Source: Tubulanus polymorphus (lineage: Eukaryota > Nemertea > Palaeonemertea > Tubulaniformes > Tubulanidae). From it: DNA of 64,000 bases. Both the position numbers and the translations under genes were made by a program. Location of the stretch: assembly GCF_964204645.1 (NCBI RefSeq), contig NC_134030.1, positions 10,166,278 through 10,230,277 on the forward strand. Direction: 5' to 3'. This document shows positions 23,115 through 32,680 of this stretch, one piece after another (the stretch's first letter is position 1; each line of letters begins with the position of its first letter). A model generated the notes under the pieces. That model worked only from the letters and a program-made list of their open reading frames with translations, was not told the DNA's origin and ran no database searches.

Positions 23115-23569
23115 AGCCCACTTGGGACTTTAGTCCCAGCGGGCTATTGCGTTCACTTGTCGTCCGTCCGTTCGTCCGTCGTAGCGTCCATCCGTCCGTA
23201 GACGGAATCCAGTTATTTTGGGAAGTTTTGAAGACGCTTCAAGGTAACGTCTTGATATTTGGGTTACACGTGTATCTACCCTAGACACATCTTCAGCCCA
23301 AAAACTGGCCCTGTCAGAATCAAGATGGCTGACTGGCAGCCATTGTTGTTCGCCAAAATCAGCACTTTTTACACATTTTTGAACTTTTTGAGGGAAATTT
23401 TGAAGACGCTTCGATCAATTACCTTGATCTTTCGGATATATATGAATCCCCCCAGGGCCCATCAACAAACAAAAATTGGGTCGGTCGGACTCAAGATGGC
23501 CGTCCTATGACCTTTTTAGTGCCCAAAAATGTTAATTTTTGCCCGAATTCTGAGTCCTGTAGCTTCCTA
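23115..23569 (+). repeat. Interspersed repeat 'GGACTTTAGTCCCAGCGGGCTATTG', copy 2
   Basis: Same order of blocks as 17317-17612 and longer, with a clear CGTCCGTCCGTTCGTCCGTC tract. Inside the element a second AAGACGCTTCGA block repeats the first. It runs directly into the assembly gap. Confidence 0.75.
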
Positions 23570-23669
23570 NNNNNNNNNNNNNNNNNNNNNNNNNNNNNNN
23601 NNNNNNNNNNNNNNNNNNNNNNNNNNNNNNNNNNNNNNNNNNNNNNNNNNNNNNNNNNNNNNNNNNNNN
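23570..23669. other. Assembly gap (100 N)
   Basis: Exactly 100 N, the conventional placeholder for a gap of unknown size. The missing 3' exons of WDSUB1 could lie here. Confidence 0.99.
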
Positions 23670-23749
23670 GTGCTAACAGTGGAACCTCACTCGTTATAAC
23701 GAACTCGGATACAACGATTTATCCGTTATAACAACAAACCTAGAATTCC

Positions 23750-23819
<70 letters not shown>

Positions 23820-23899
23820 GGAATTCTAGGTTTGTTGTTATAACGGATAAATCGTTGTATCCGAGTTCGTTATAACGAGTGAGGTTCCACTGTTAGCAC
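23670..23899. repeat. Perfect palindrome of about 85-bp arms around an AT microsatellite
   Basis: The sequence from GTGCTAACAGTGGAACCTCA to AATTCCATTATAT is followed by an (AT)n run (about 23753-23817) and then by its exact reverse complement ending TGAGGTTCCACTGTTAGCAC. Each arm carries a CGTTATAACGA-family transposon end. It starts at the first base after the N gap, so either a real foldback element or an assembly inversion artefact is possible. Confidence 0.9.
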
Positions 23900-24186
23900 T
23901 TCCTATTGAAGAACGTTTCTTCATCTTTGGTTGAATATATTGTGGAATTCCTCTCAGTGTATTCATCTTACACACGGATATTGCGTATCTTCTGGATGTG
24001 CTACACTATAATGTATACCGGTACATGAAGTTGGTATTTCTCAGGCTAAGTAACGCCGCACTTCAGCCGTCGTTTATTACTCGCTTACTTTTAATAAACA
24101 GTGAAATAACTAGCTCGTCGTAAGGGGCAGGGCTGAGGCCACTTTTGTGGGCCCCGAGATTTTTTTTCCTCGGAGGCCGCTTCAAA

Positions 24187-24432
24187 GGCGCGGATCCAGA
24201 GGGGGGGGCTCAGAGGTCCCCTGCTAAGCTACCAAAAATGTTTTAATTGTTTTCTTGAATGTACTCAAGACATAGCGGATGAACAGTACTACATAATCGG
24301 TACCATATATCATCTTATGGTTGGCCAAACAATATGCCGTATAGGCCCCCTATCGGAGATTTTAGTCGGCGGTTTAACATTAACATTCTTTTTTGAGACC
24401 CCTCCTGGAAAAAAATCCTGGATCCGCGCCTG
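24187..24432. mobile_element. Non-autonomous element with GGCGCGGATCCAG ends
   Basis: AGGCGCGGATCCAGAGG at the left matches TCCTGGATCCGCGCCTG at the right. A run of eight G (GGGGGGGG) lies just inside the left end and CCCCTCC opposite. No coding potential; hAT-like by appearance (inference). Confidence 0.75.
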
Positions 24433-24459
24433 CTGCCCGCTGTTAATCAATTAGTACGG

Positions 24460-24570
24460 AGCTGATCGACTCGAACCTGATGGCACCCGCGAGACTCGCC
24501 ACGGTCCGAACCTGACCACTTGTCACACAGTCTCGCGATGCCATCAGGTTCGAATCCGGGTACCGCGGGA
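24460..24570. repeat. Inverted pair of SINE-like B-box segments
   Basis: The minus strand at about 24470-24487 and the plus strand at about 24540-24560 both carry GCCATCAGGTTCGA, the string also seen at 598-700. This gives a short hairpin with two pol III B-box-like sites. Confidence 0.45.
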
Positions 24571-26230
24571 GGATGGATTTGGTTTTGTGAAGCTATTACA
24601 AAATTAGAATTGAATTCGAATTTACCCAATAATTTTCTCGTGTATATATTTGTACGGTGTATATCTGCGCACACCAGTTGGAAAAAAATTAAATTCATGG
24701 CTTATCATTTTCTGGAAAATATTCGACAAAAAACGAAACTGTTGTTGATCAAAATTGTTAGTTAAGATATTATTGTATTATATGTAACGTTGTATACGTA
24801 ATAATTCTATTTATATGTTGAACAACAAAATGAATAAAAATCACCCGAAAAAAATTAATTTTTTTCCGTTTTATTTACTGCTACATGTACGACAAATCTC
24901 AATCAAATGGACATCGCCATCATTGGTCACGAGGCGTCTTCAGCGGGATTGAAAATGAAAATGGGAGTACCCGAATATACACGAATTGTGAAGCCTAATA
25001 CGTTTTTAGTTCAGCTGACCGAGCGCTATAGAGGCCACCCAACGTCCTTTCAAGCAAAGTTGAACTTTCGAGCACTGCCATTTATCTCGCAAACCGGAAG
25101 ATATATTCCCCGGTATTCCTCGCGAGATAACCTACTAGACAATAGCAAATATATATCCTGTTTGTTAATAGATGTTTGTTATTCAATCTGAAAAACGCAT
25201 CTGTTACACGCGATGACAGAACCGAATGTACGGGGAAGTCCAAGGTTTTGCGGATAAAGTTAATAGATTTTTATCTTCTCTGTTGGTGTGCCAATTACGC
25301 GATGTTATCGATCACGTGATCACCCGGAAGCATTAACAGGCAACCAGTCTAGGCTCAGATTTCGACACGCAACCAGTCTATTGAGTGTTAGAGCAGTAGT
25401 TCTCCGATTGTACTCTTTTTCATCGAAATCATCGGATCATATCCGGAAAAATCCGGTATAGTAGCAAATTCAACCAATCACCCATTCAAAATTCTCGAAA
25501 ATAACTAGCCTACCCCAGCTAGAGCTACCCAACCCCATCCGTATAGGTTCATCTAGACCTATGCACACGAACGACTGAAAGAAAGCACATACGAAATCGC
25601 ACTTCACAAAATGTACGGAAAGTATAAGAACCGATCTTGGTAATGGTATGAGCAACAGTCTCCAGGGACTGGCAGAGAACTGGCAGTAAGCCACAAAATG
25701 GCGTTATAAACTGAAAACTTTATTGCGAGCCTATTTGCCGTCACACAACGTTCAGGGGTGGATCGACGGTTCGATTCAGGGAGGAATGCACCCCCAGCAT
25801 GTCACATAATTCAAAGGGCACTCCGCAAGAGCGCTCTTCGGAAAAATTAAACTCATTTTTGGAAATACAAAGAAAAGCTCTAGGTTTGGGTTTCATTTTG
25901 CCGTAAAATCTAGGCGTCTAATTTCTAAACAACTTGACAATTTTAGCACCCTCCTTTTGAATTTGCCCCTGGCTACGTTTTTACTGGCGAGCAGCACCGT
26001 TTCCAAAATGTCCACATTCTACGGAAAACGCACCGCCCATAAAATCATTAATGCTACGAACCTGGACGAACCTGGACATGCATGGGCTCCAGACGTTCAG
26101 GGTCGTAGACGTACAGTGGTGAATTAAACAAATATCAAGATATAAATATATCCACACATTCCACGCATGAGAACCGTTTCAAAAGTAGTTGCATCGGGTG
26201 TCACTTCTTGCAAAATAATAATATAGGCTA
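24571..26230. other. Non-coding stretch between WDSUB1 and the IAP gene
   Basis: No supported gene. An open frame of 94 codons starts at 24907 but has no domain signature. An AATAAA near 24833 could serve a plus-strand transcript such as the WDSUB1 3' end. The segment from about 25752 to 25975 (CAGGGGTGGATCGACGG to TTTGCCCCTGGC) looks like another CAGGGG-ended DNA element. Confidence 0.4.
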
Positions 26231-26307
26231 CACTAATAATACTTTATTATAATCAAATTTATTATTATGCGGATGTAGATTCTTAGATTGTCATCAACAC
26301 CGCGAAA

Positions 26308-28182
26308 TTAACTTATGAATACTTTTTGAACCCTAGATATTTTTCGACGACACATCGGACAGTTTTTAAGCGTTTTCGCGCACACTTGGCAGCTCATAAG
26401 ATGTCCACATGGTATGAACACCACATCGGCCCTTTCGGACATGCAAATCTTACACAGGAGACTATCGTCGCCATCTTTTTGCTGATCACCTGCATTGGCA
26501 GGCGGTTGCGCCGACGATGATTTCCCGTCGTCGCTTTTCATCGGGTTCGTTTGTTTACCGTTACTGTGCCGGTGTGAATTCGCCGACGTTTGCGGCGAGA
26601 GAAGTTTTAGGGCTTGTTCCGTCGTTAACGGTTGACTTTTAATTCGGCTTTTGGACTGCATTTCCGGCAATAGGAAAGACGGATCGGTCTCGGCCGCCAT
26701 TATATCCTGTATCAAATCGGTAAGGCCGCTGTGATCATCGCCGTGTTTGCGCAGTCTGGTTTCGATGACCCGCTGCACCAGACGCCGGTCGTAGCCGCGT
26801 TTCAAAGCCGCCTGCACGCGATCGGTATCCATGCGCATGCGAACCTCGCGCGGATCGATATCGAACTCCTTCGTAGTTCTCCCGGGCGCGTTTTTCGTCG
26901 CTGCTATAGCGTCCGCGCCGCGACTGATAGCGCCGCCGGTCGGAACGGCATCCGCTCTCGGACCGGTGTTCGTCCGACGCGAGCCATTCGCCGTTTCTTC
27001 ATTGATTGATGGTAAATGTGCATGAATGGACATGTTATTAGAACCGAGTCCCCTAGAACGAACTATACTAAAATCTAAGTCAGATTCCTTCTCTAAACCT
27101 GCAATTAAGCCTACATTATACGCGGCTACGTTTGTACTATACAGATTCGGTACAGGCGGATACAGAACACCCGCGGACGGCTCCACGTCCGGAGGCGTTT
27201 CGGCTTTCGTCACGGAAGTTTGCACTTTTCGAGTACGCGTCTGCACGCCTAACGAAACGTGTACGAAATACTGGCCTCGCATGCTGATGACGAATTCACA
27301 GTCGGGACTGTGGCGTGCGTGTTCGGCCCACGGCATATCGAATTCCGTCCATCCTTCGATGGAAACCCCGCAATGAAAACAAGTCAATCGGCCTTCGACG
27401 CCCCCAAAGAAAAAACCAGCTCCGGCCAAATCGTCGTGATTCTGCTTGAACATGTCCGCCGGACATTTCGCCCTGAACGTCGCAAAACGGGAATTTTTGT
27501 GCTCGAGCGCTGGGTACGCGCTGGGCGTTTTCAATTGCAATTTTCGATGTTTCGTCGCGTGTAAGGAGTCGGGTCCCCACGTGTGATGGTGTTCGCTGAA
27601 ACCGGGGTAGTACATACCGTTGTCGTCATCGTCCTCGTCGCTATGATAAGGCGCCGCTGCCGATTGCTTGGCAGACGGCGGCAAATCCTCGTTCGAATTT
27701 CCGTTAATCGGCGAATTTAAAACGAACGGCTTGGCAGTTCGTTCTCTGCACACCTCGGACAAGGACATTTTGCGCCGTTCGGACGATAGCGAGTTATACT
27801 CCCTGTACGACGAACTAGGTCCGGACAGCGGTCCGTGCCGTAGCGGCGTCAGACTAGTCGTGTGCTTTCCGTCGGCGGACACGAACGCGCACGACGGACA
27901 CTGATTTTTATGACGTCGTTCGACTTCTTCTGCCGGGGAATCGGCGTCGATTTCTATTTCGATCTCGCATCCGGCGCATTTGACGGTATTGCCGGGCGGT
28001 CCGGTGTAGAAGAATCCCATGAACGCCAGCGCGTACGCTATATTTTTGATCACGAACGGCACGGTGTCGTTCGTTATCATGGTACCCAGTCGCTTGTAGT
28101 GATCTTGCATCTCCCTTAAGTTTCGATTGTTTTTATTTCTGGCCGACGAGTCCGGCGACGCGAAAAAGACGCCAAATGACAT
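26308..28182 (-). CDS. Inhibitor of apoptosis (IAP) protein, BIR-BIR-UBA-RING E3 ubiquitin ligase
   Basis: 624 residues in one coding exon. A 5' UTR acceptor (CTTGTCTTTCAG) lies 6 bp upstream of the ATG, and AATAAA signals (26243-26248 and nearby, minus strand) follow the stop by about 60 bp. Domain order: a divergent BIR (about 45-100) keeping the zinc ligands Cys69, Cys72, His91 and Cys98; a canonical type II BIR (about 225-300, RFATF, AGFFFGG, CFHCG, WAEHARHSPDC); a low-complexity linker; a UBA-like helical segment (about 455-505, VQAALKRGYDRRLVQRVIE); and a C-terminal RING (about 575-624, CKIC, PCGHLMSC, CPMCRR). IAPs bind caspases or IBM-bearing partners through BIRs and ubiquitinate them through the RING, in cytosolic cell-death and innate signalling. 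The first BIR lacks the usual N-terminal Arg-x-x-Thr-Phe part. It resembles BIRC2/3 and XIAP without a CARD. Confidence 0.92.
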   Translation of the reverse strand: MSFGVFFASPDSSARNKNNRNLREMQDHYKRLGTMITNDTVPFVIKNIAYALAFMGFFYTGPPGNTVKCAGCEIEIEIDADSPAEEVERRHKNQCPSCAFVSADGKHTTSLTPLRHGPLSGPSSSYREYNSLSSERRKMSLSEVCRERTAKPFVLNSPINGNSNEDLPPSAKQSAAAPYHSDEDDDDNGMYYPGFSEHHHTWGPDSLHATKHRKLQLKTPSAYPALEHKNSRFATFRAKCPADMFKQNHDDLAGAGFFFGGVEGRLTCFHCGVSIEGWTEFDMPWAEHARHSPDCEFVISMRGQYFVHVSLGVQTRTRKVQTSVTKAETPPDVEPSAGVLYPPVPNLYSTNVAAYNVGLIAGLEKESDLDFSIVRSRGLGSNNMSIHAHLPSINEETANGSRRTNTGPRADAVPTGGAISRGADAIAATKNAPGRTTKEFDIDPREVRMRMDTDRVQAALKRGYDRRLVQRVIETRLRKHGDDHSGLTDLIQDIMAAETDPSFLLPEMQSKSRIKSQPLTTEQALKLLSPQTSANSHRHSNGKQTNPMKSDDGKSSSAQPPANAGDQQKDGDDSLLCKICMSERADVVFIPCGHLMSCQVCAKTLKNCPMCRRKISRVQKVFIS

Positions 28183-28188
28183 TTCTAT

Positions 28189-30059
28189 CTGAAAGACAAG
28201 TGAATACAGGTCTATTGATCGGGTAATTCAGATGATACATCCCAAGACAAGGTCTGTGGCAATTATCCGCCCGTTTACAAATCCCCCGACTTTTTCCCTG
28301 ATATTCCGTAAAATTCCCTGAGTGAATCACAGAGAAGTTTCTATAGCTTTTAAAACTGTAACAATTCATTCATTTTTCATCAATAACGTACGGGTAGAGA
28401 ACACGTGTGGTCAATAGCATTATCCGAATTCCCGGAGTTTTCCAGGCTTTTTGGTAAAATTTCTGTCGATTCAAATTCCCTTGAGTTGTCCCTGATTGTT
28501 TCTAAATTTTTCTAATTGCTTGAGTTTTCCAGGTTTTACAACAATCATTTATAATATTCTTTGAACGTTTTTTTTTTTAAATCTCTTTAACTTTATCAAA
28601 AGATATAGGCCTAATAAAAAATCGTCCATTTTCACCACAGAATACAAGTCAGTTGACTGATCTTTCAGTTTCACGATCGGACGTTTTCACAAATCCCGTA
28701 TATTAGAAGCTTACGACCAACAACGATTATGTATCTCACCTAGATTTTATGCTTGACCTTTTCATTGGTATATACGGTCACCTGGTCAAGGACGGGTCAT
28801 TACGAGACACTGAAGCGACCTACAACACTAGGCCTACCTTTTTATACTTTTCAGTCGTTACCGATCACAAGACAGTAATTCCCATATATATCTATACTTT
28901 ATCAGTCCCTATTTCCGCAATACGCCGTTTTCGATCAATTGCGACATAGTTCGTGAATAGAAATGCGTTTCCAATAGCTGCGGCACATGCAATCAAACAT
29001 TCTATTATTACAGGAATAGACGATGGGAAATCCCGATTCTAAAATAAGAACGACTGACGCGCAAGCTGTTCTGGGAATAGACCTACGTATTTCCCGACTA
29101 ATACCTCGTAGAAATCCAAACACCTCAAAATGCCTGCGATTGAGGTGTGAAAACCTGCTATTTCAATGACGGAGGATTTTCTAACTAAGGGTCCAAATTG
29201 ACTAAAATTTGTGATTGATTAATTATTGTCCAACGACAAGTTTGGCCCTCTTGAGGCAACAATCCAACGGTCGTTTTGAATACACTACCAGGTTTCAATT
29301 TTCATGTGAGATTCCTCAGAGACGGGTGTCGTGAATGCAAAATATTTCGACATTTTGTAAATGTTGTGAATATGCATCCCACAAAGTGGTTTGAACCTCG
29401 ATGCAGTTCGATTTCAGACGAAATCTGTTTATTACGATTTTCCACGTCCAAGTTAACATCAATCCAGAATACAGAGATCCGTGCAATACAATTTTCTTTT
29501 TTTGCCCAGTAGATTCGTATTACCGAGGTGTCCAATGTACAACGACATCAAGGTCATTGGATGAAAATTTCTAGTATTCTTCTATTCTTCTGTAAGCCTT
29601 GAGTCTAGAAGATTTACAATAATGGATTGTCCGCCGCCATGATGACCTACAGTAAGTAGTCTGTATGTAGTATACCCTGTCACTACCATACGCCGAATAA
29701 AATTAATGGTTTTTCCAGACTCTAAATTTGTCTTATGCAATTTCATAAGCTTACCTTTTATGAGTAACGCGTATTCGTCGTATAGCGTATTTCCCAACGT
29801 TATAGCGTATGTACACACACAGCGAGAGACGCGCGGTAATGGCGTAGGCTTATGCGCCCTGTGTTTGAACATTGCACTTGTCTATCTGCATGTGTATTGC
29901 GCACACATAGCAATCGATTACTCGGGAAAGCCCCGCCACGTTGCCTGATGTGTTGAACAAAGAATTGTGCAGTGGACTCCGCCTAAGCCGGTAGGAGAGT
30001 TGGGGGCCTTCACTTTTCTATCGACTTAAACCGGTTTGAAGAACACTACGAAGTAGTCA
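28189..30059. other. 5' region of the IAP gene and non-coding DNA
   Basis: Holds the presumed 5' UTR intron of the IAP gene. At about 28285-28510 there are GGGAATTT/TTCCCTGA-type strings like the hAT-like element at 20931. GTGGACTCCGCCTAAGCCGG at about 29973 is a possible relic of the CAGTAGAATCCGC family. No gene seen. Confidence 0.4.
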
Positions 30060-30513
30060 ATGTAACATCAGCAAAATTAGAGATGGACCGTTTTGACGTT
30101 GTTAACACTGTTTAACGATACGCAGCAGTTTTGATATCTTGCAGTAATTGTCTGGATTCTCGAGAGAGACTATGATTGGGCGAATATCGATATCGTATCA
30201 TTAATATTAAACGTAACATCAATGTAACAATGTAACATCAGCAAAATTAAGAGATGGACCGTTTGGACGTTCATAACACTGTTTAACGATACGCAACAGT
30301 TTTGATATCTTGCAGCAATTGTATGGATTCTCGAGAGAAAGACTATGATTGGGCGAATATCGATATCGTATTATTTATATTAAATGGACCGTTTGGACGT
30401 TCATAACACTGTTTAACGATACGCAGCAGTTTTGATATCTTGCAGCAATTGTATGGATTCTCGAGAGAAAGACTATGATTGGGCGAACATCGATATCGTA
30501 TTATTTATATTAA
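30060..30513. repeat. Three-copy tandem repeat (units of about 171, 131 and 130 bp)
   Basis: The segment with ATGGACCGTTT, AACACTGTTTAACGATACGC, TTTTGATATCTTGCAG, TCTCGAGAGA and CGATATCGTAT is repeated three times, at about 30082, 30253 and 30383. The first two units also share a TGTAACATCAGCAAAATTA leader that is missing from the third. Copies 2 and 3 are more alike than either is to copy 1. Confidence 0.9.
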
Positions 30514-30589
30514 ATGTAATTAAATGAATTGGATTACAGAAATTTGTAATAAATGTAGCGAAGATTCCAAAATTTTATATTGACTACAT

Positions 30590-30690
30590 TGATTTTATAC
30601 AATAATAAAAATAAGTTATTGTTGTTACCATAATTATAATAATAATAATTATCATAATCATAATTATAATTATAATCGTTATTATACGTA
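30590..30690. repeat. AT-rich trinucleotide tract (AAT/ATT)
   Basis: Imperfect ATA, AAT and ATTAT units give an Asn/Tyr-rich chance frame on the minus strand. Low complexity, not coding. Confidence 0.85.
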
Positions 30691-31988
30691 GATAGGGTCA
30701 GTCTGGGCGCCTCAAACGCCACGGGATTGAATTTAAACCAGAAAAGTAATGTACCAGGGCCACAAACGGGTATTAAGAATTTTCAATTTGAATTAGGCTA
30801 GAAATGATACCGTGTTTCTCCTAATCGGCCGGGTCATTTTGTAAAATGCAATGAAATTTGTAGGCCTATTCAGTTCATTTCTATAGCTACCGGATTTATT
30901 TTATGGTAAAATTCATCCAGCTGGTCTAAGCAGAAATGAGATTGTCATTTTTTTTAAAGTCTCGTACACATCCGTCATTTATCAGGATTCAGTATATCGC
31001 TGATTGATGAGCCAGCTGTATCTGCAGTAATGTAGCCGGCCCGGGTCTACAGTAGCGCTGGTGATGACGAGAACGTTCACTCGACTTCAACTCAATCTCT
31101 GCATCCCCGACCCGTTTACTACTTTCAGTTTCTTATACATTTTTGGGCCATTTTCGATAATATGGTACCGGTTCTAATAGCTTAAATAAAGTTTTTGTTT
31201 CTAGAGAAATCAAAAAAGTATTCTTTTCGAAATATGTTTGCGTCTTGATGCAAAACGGGCAATAACATTTTCCCATTTTTCGATTGAACACGCAGTTTGC
31301 GAATAAGTTTGAAGGAGTATAAAATTGTAATCATACTAATTTTAATAGTTTCATTTTGGAATCTGTTGAAGAACATAAGTTTTTATTCTCGTGTCTTAAA
31401 TCCATTTCATACGTGTATCAAAATTACCGTTTCTTTTATTCTATGCCACACTAAGTTGCGTGTCGTCTGGCAGTCGTTTCTACGCGTCGTCTCTGACGTC
31501 ACTGTAGTGCGGCAGGCAATATACACGCGTACGTATAAGTATATGTATGTATTGACACTGACGTTGGCAAACAAAAACAGTGTCATTATTTTCCACACTT
31601 CAAAAGGACACTTAAAACTTCCGATTCCAACGATATCAACAGGTAAGGCTACAGTTATACGATGACTTATCTAAAATATTAAGTTTATTCAGAATCTTTC
31701 CAGATGCAAACGATCGTCTCGATGCACTTGGAAAATAAAAGACACGTAACTGGGAACATTCAAATATATACCGCTAGATTAAGGATACAATCATGTATAT
31801 TTCAAATCACAATTATTTAGCAGTTTTACGATCGAACGCCAAGAGCACACGGGAGTTTCCTTATATGTTTTGATGGTTTAATTTAACTCTTTATTACATG
31901 CATCCTCCGATTTCTGTACATCGTCGCATTACCAGATATACTGACAATGGTTGTAGAGCGCCAACATGAGACACAAACTTAACAGCGA
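30691..31988. other. Non-coding stretch
   Basis: No supported gene. The segment about 30797-30857 (TTTCTCCTAATCGGCCGGG) repeats part of 22394-22465. A 122-codon open frame at 31297-31665 has a hydrophobic, AT-driven composition and no recognisable motif. Confidence 0.4.
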
Positions 31989-32311
31989 TAGCCGCGATCA
32001 CACGTTGGCGATTTTGACCCGGGCCAAATCGGCACGGTGACCCGAGTCATATTTGGCCCGCGCCTATTTAGAGAGCGCGCGTTCACACGTGAACCACTCA
32101 CTCGATACTAAACAATGCTTAAACAAAGCGAAGTGATTCATTTCCGGTACCAGTTGCAATTCGAACGCAAGCGTCCCGTGCTAAAATTTGGCTCGGGCCT
32201 GGTCCGACGTTTTCGGTCGGGCCAAACAGGCACGGGCCCATTTGGTACCCGCGTGTGAACAGAAGTTCCGGCCCAAATTTGGCCAAAAAACACTCGTGTG
32301 ATCTCGGCTTG
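31989..32311. mobile_element. MITE with TAGCCGCGATCACACG ends, copy 1
   Basis: TAGCCGCGATCACACG at the left faces CTCGTGTGATCTCGGCT at the right. The interior has many TTTGGCCCG/CGGGCCAAA inverted motifs and a shared core (TCGATACTAAACAATGCT, TTCCGGTACCAGTTGCAA). Copy 2 at 57754-58148 carries the core in the reverse orientation. Confidence 0.85.
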
Positions 32312-32572
32312 TGTATACAATGGGAAATGTCAGTTAATTATACACCGTTGTTAATCATTTATATTCGATCGGTAGTTTTGTCTTGTTGTAAATAATTCAA
32401 CCGTTCGCATCACAGCGCGTCCCGTGTGTCAGTCGTAGAGACGCGCGTAGCCTATACCGTCGTACGAGGGTACGTCGAGTAGATATCATGTCGAGTAGAT
32501 ACAATATCTGTTTCATGGTTCCGTTATGTGCAGCATTTTGCCTCAAGATGAACCAGCATATATTGATATGAA
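32312..32572. other. Non-coding stretch
   Basis: Nothing recognised. Confidence 0.4.
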
Positions 32573-32680
32573 CGGGCCGGTTTTACGGACTGGTATCACC
32601 TTTAACCCGGGGTTAACTTAAATTCATTGCAGTTTAGTTAGCCCATGGTTAAAGGTAATACCGGTGGCCTAAAACCGGGC
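32573..32680. mobile_element. Short MITE, 'TTTTACGGACTGGTATCACCTT' family, copy 1
   Basis: GGTTTTACGGACTGGTATCA, CTTTAACCCGGGGTTAACTT and the matching inverse GTTAGCCCATGGTTAAAGG, TAATACCGGT, AAAACCGGGC. About 108 bp. The same arms bracket 34861-35270. Confidence 0.75.

Noticed and set aside
24907-25191. 94-codon frame as a possible WDSUB1 3' exon
   Set aside because: No U-box or SAM similarity and no matching acceptor phase; possibly UTR or chance.
26731-28119. Plus-strand frames over the IAP gene
   Set aside because: Antisense shadows of a clear BIR/RING coding exon.
31297-31665. 122-codon hydrophobic frame as a membrane protein gene
   Set aside because: AT-driven composition, no conserved motif, no start context or splice support.
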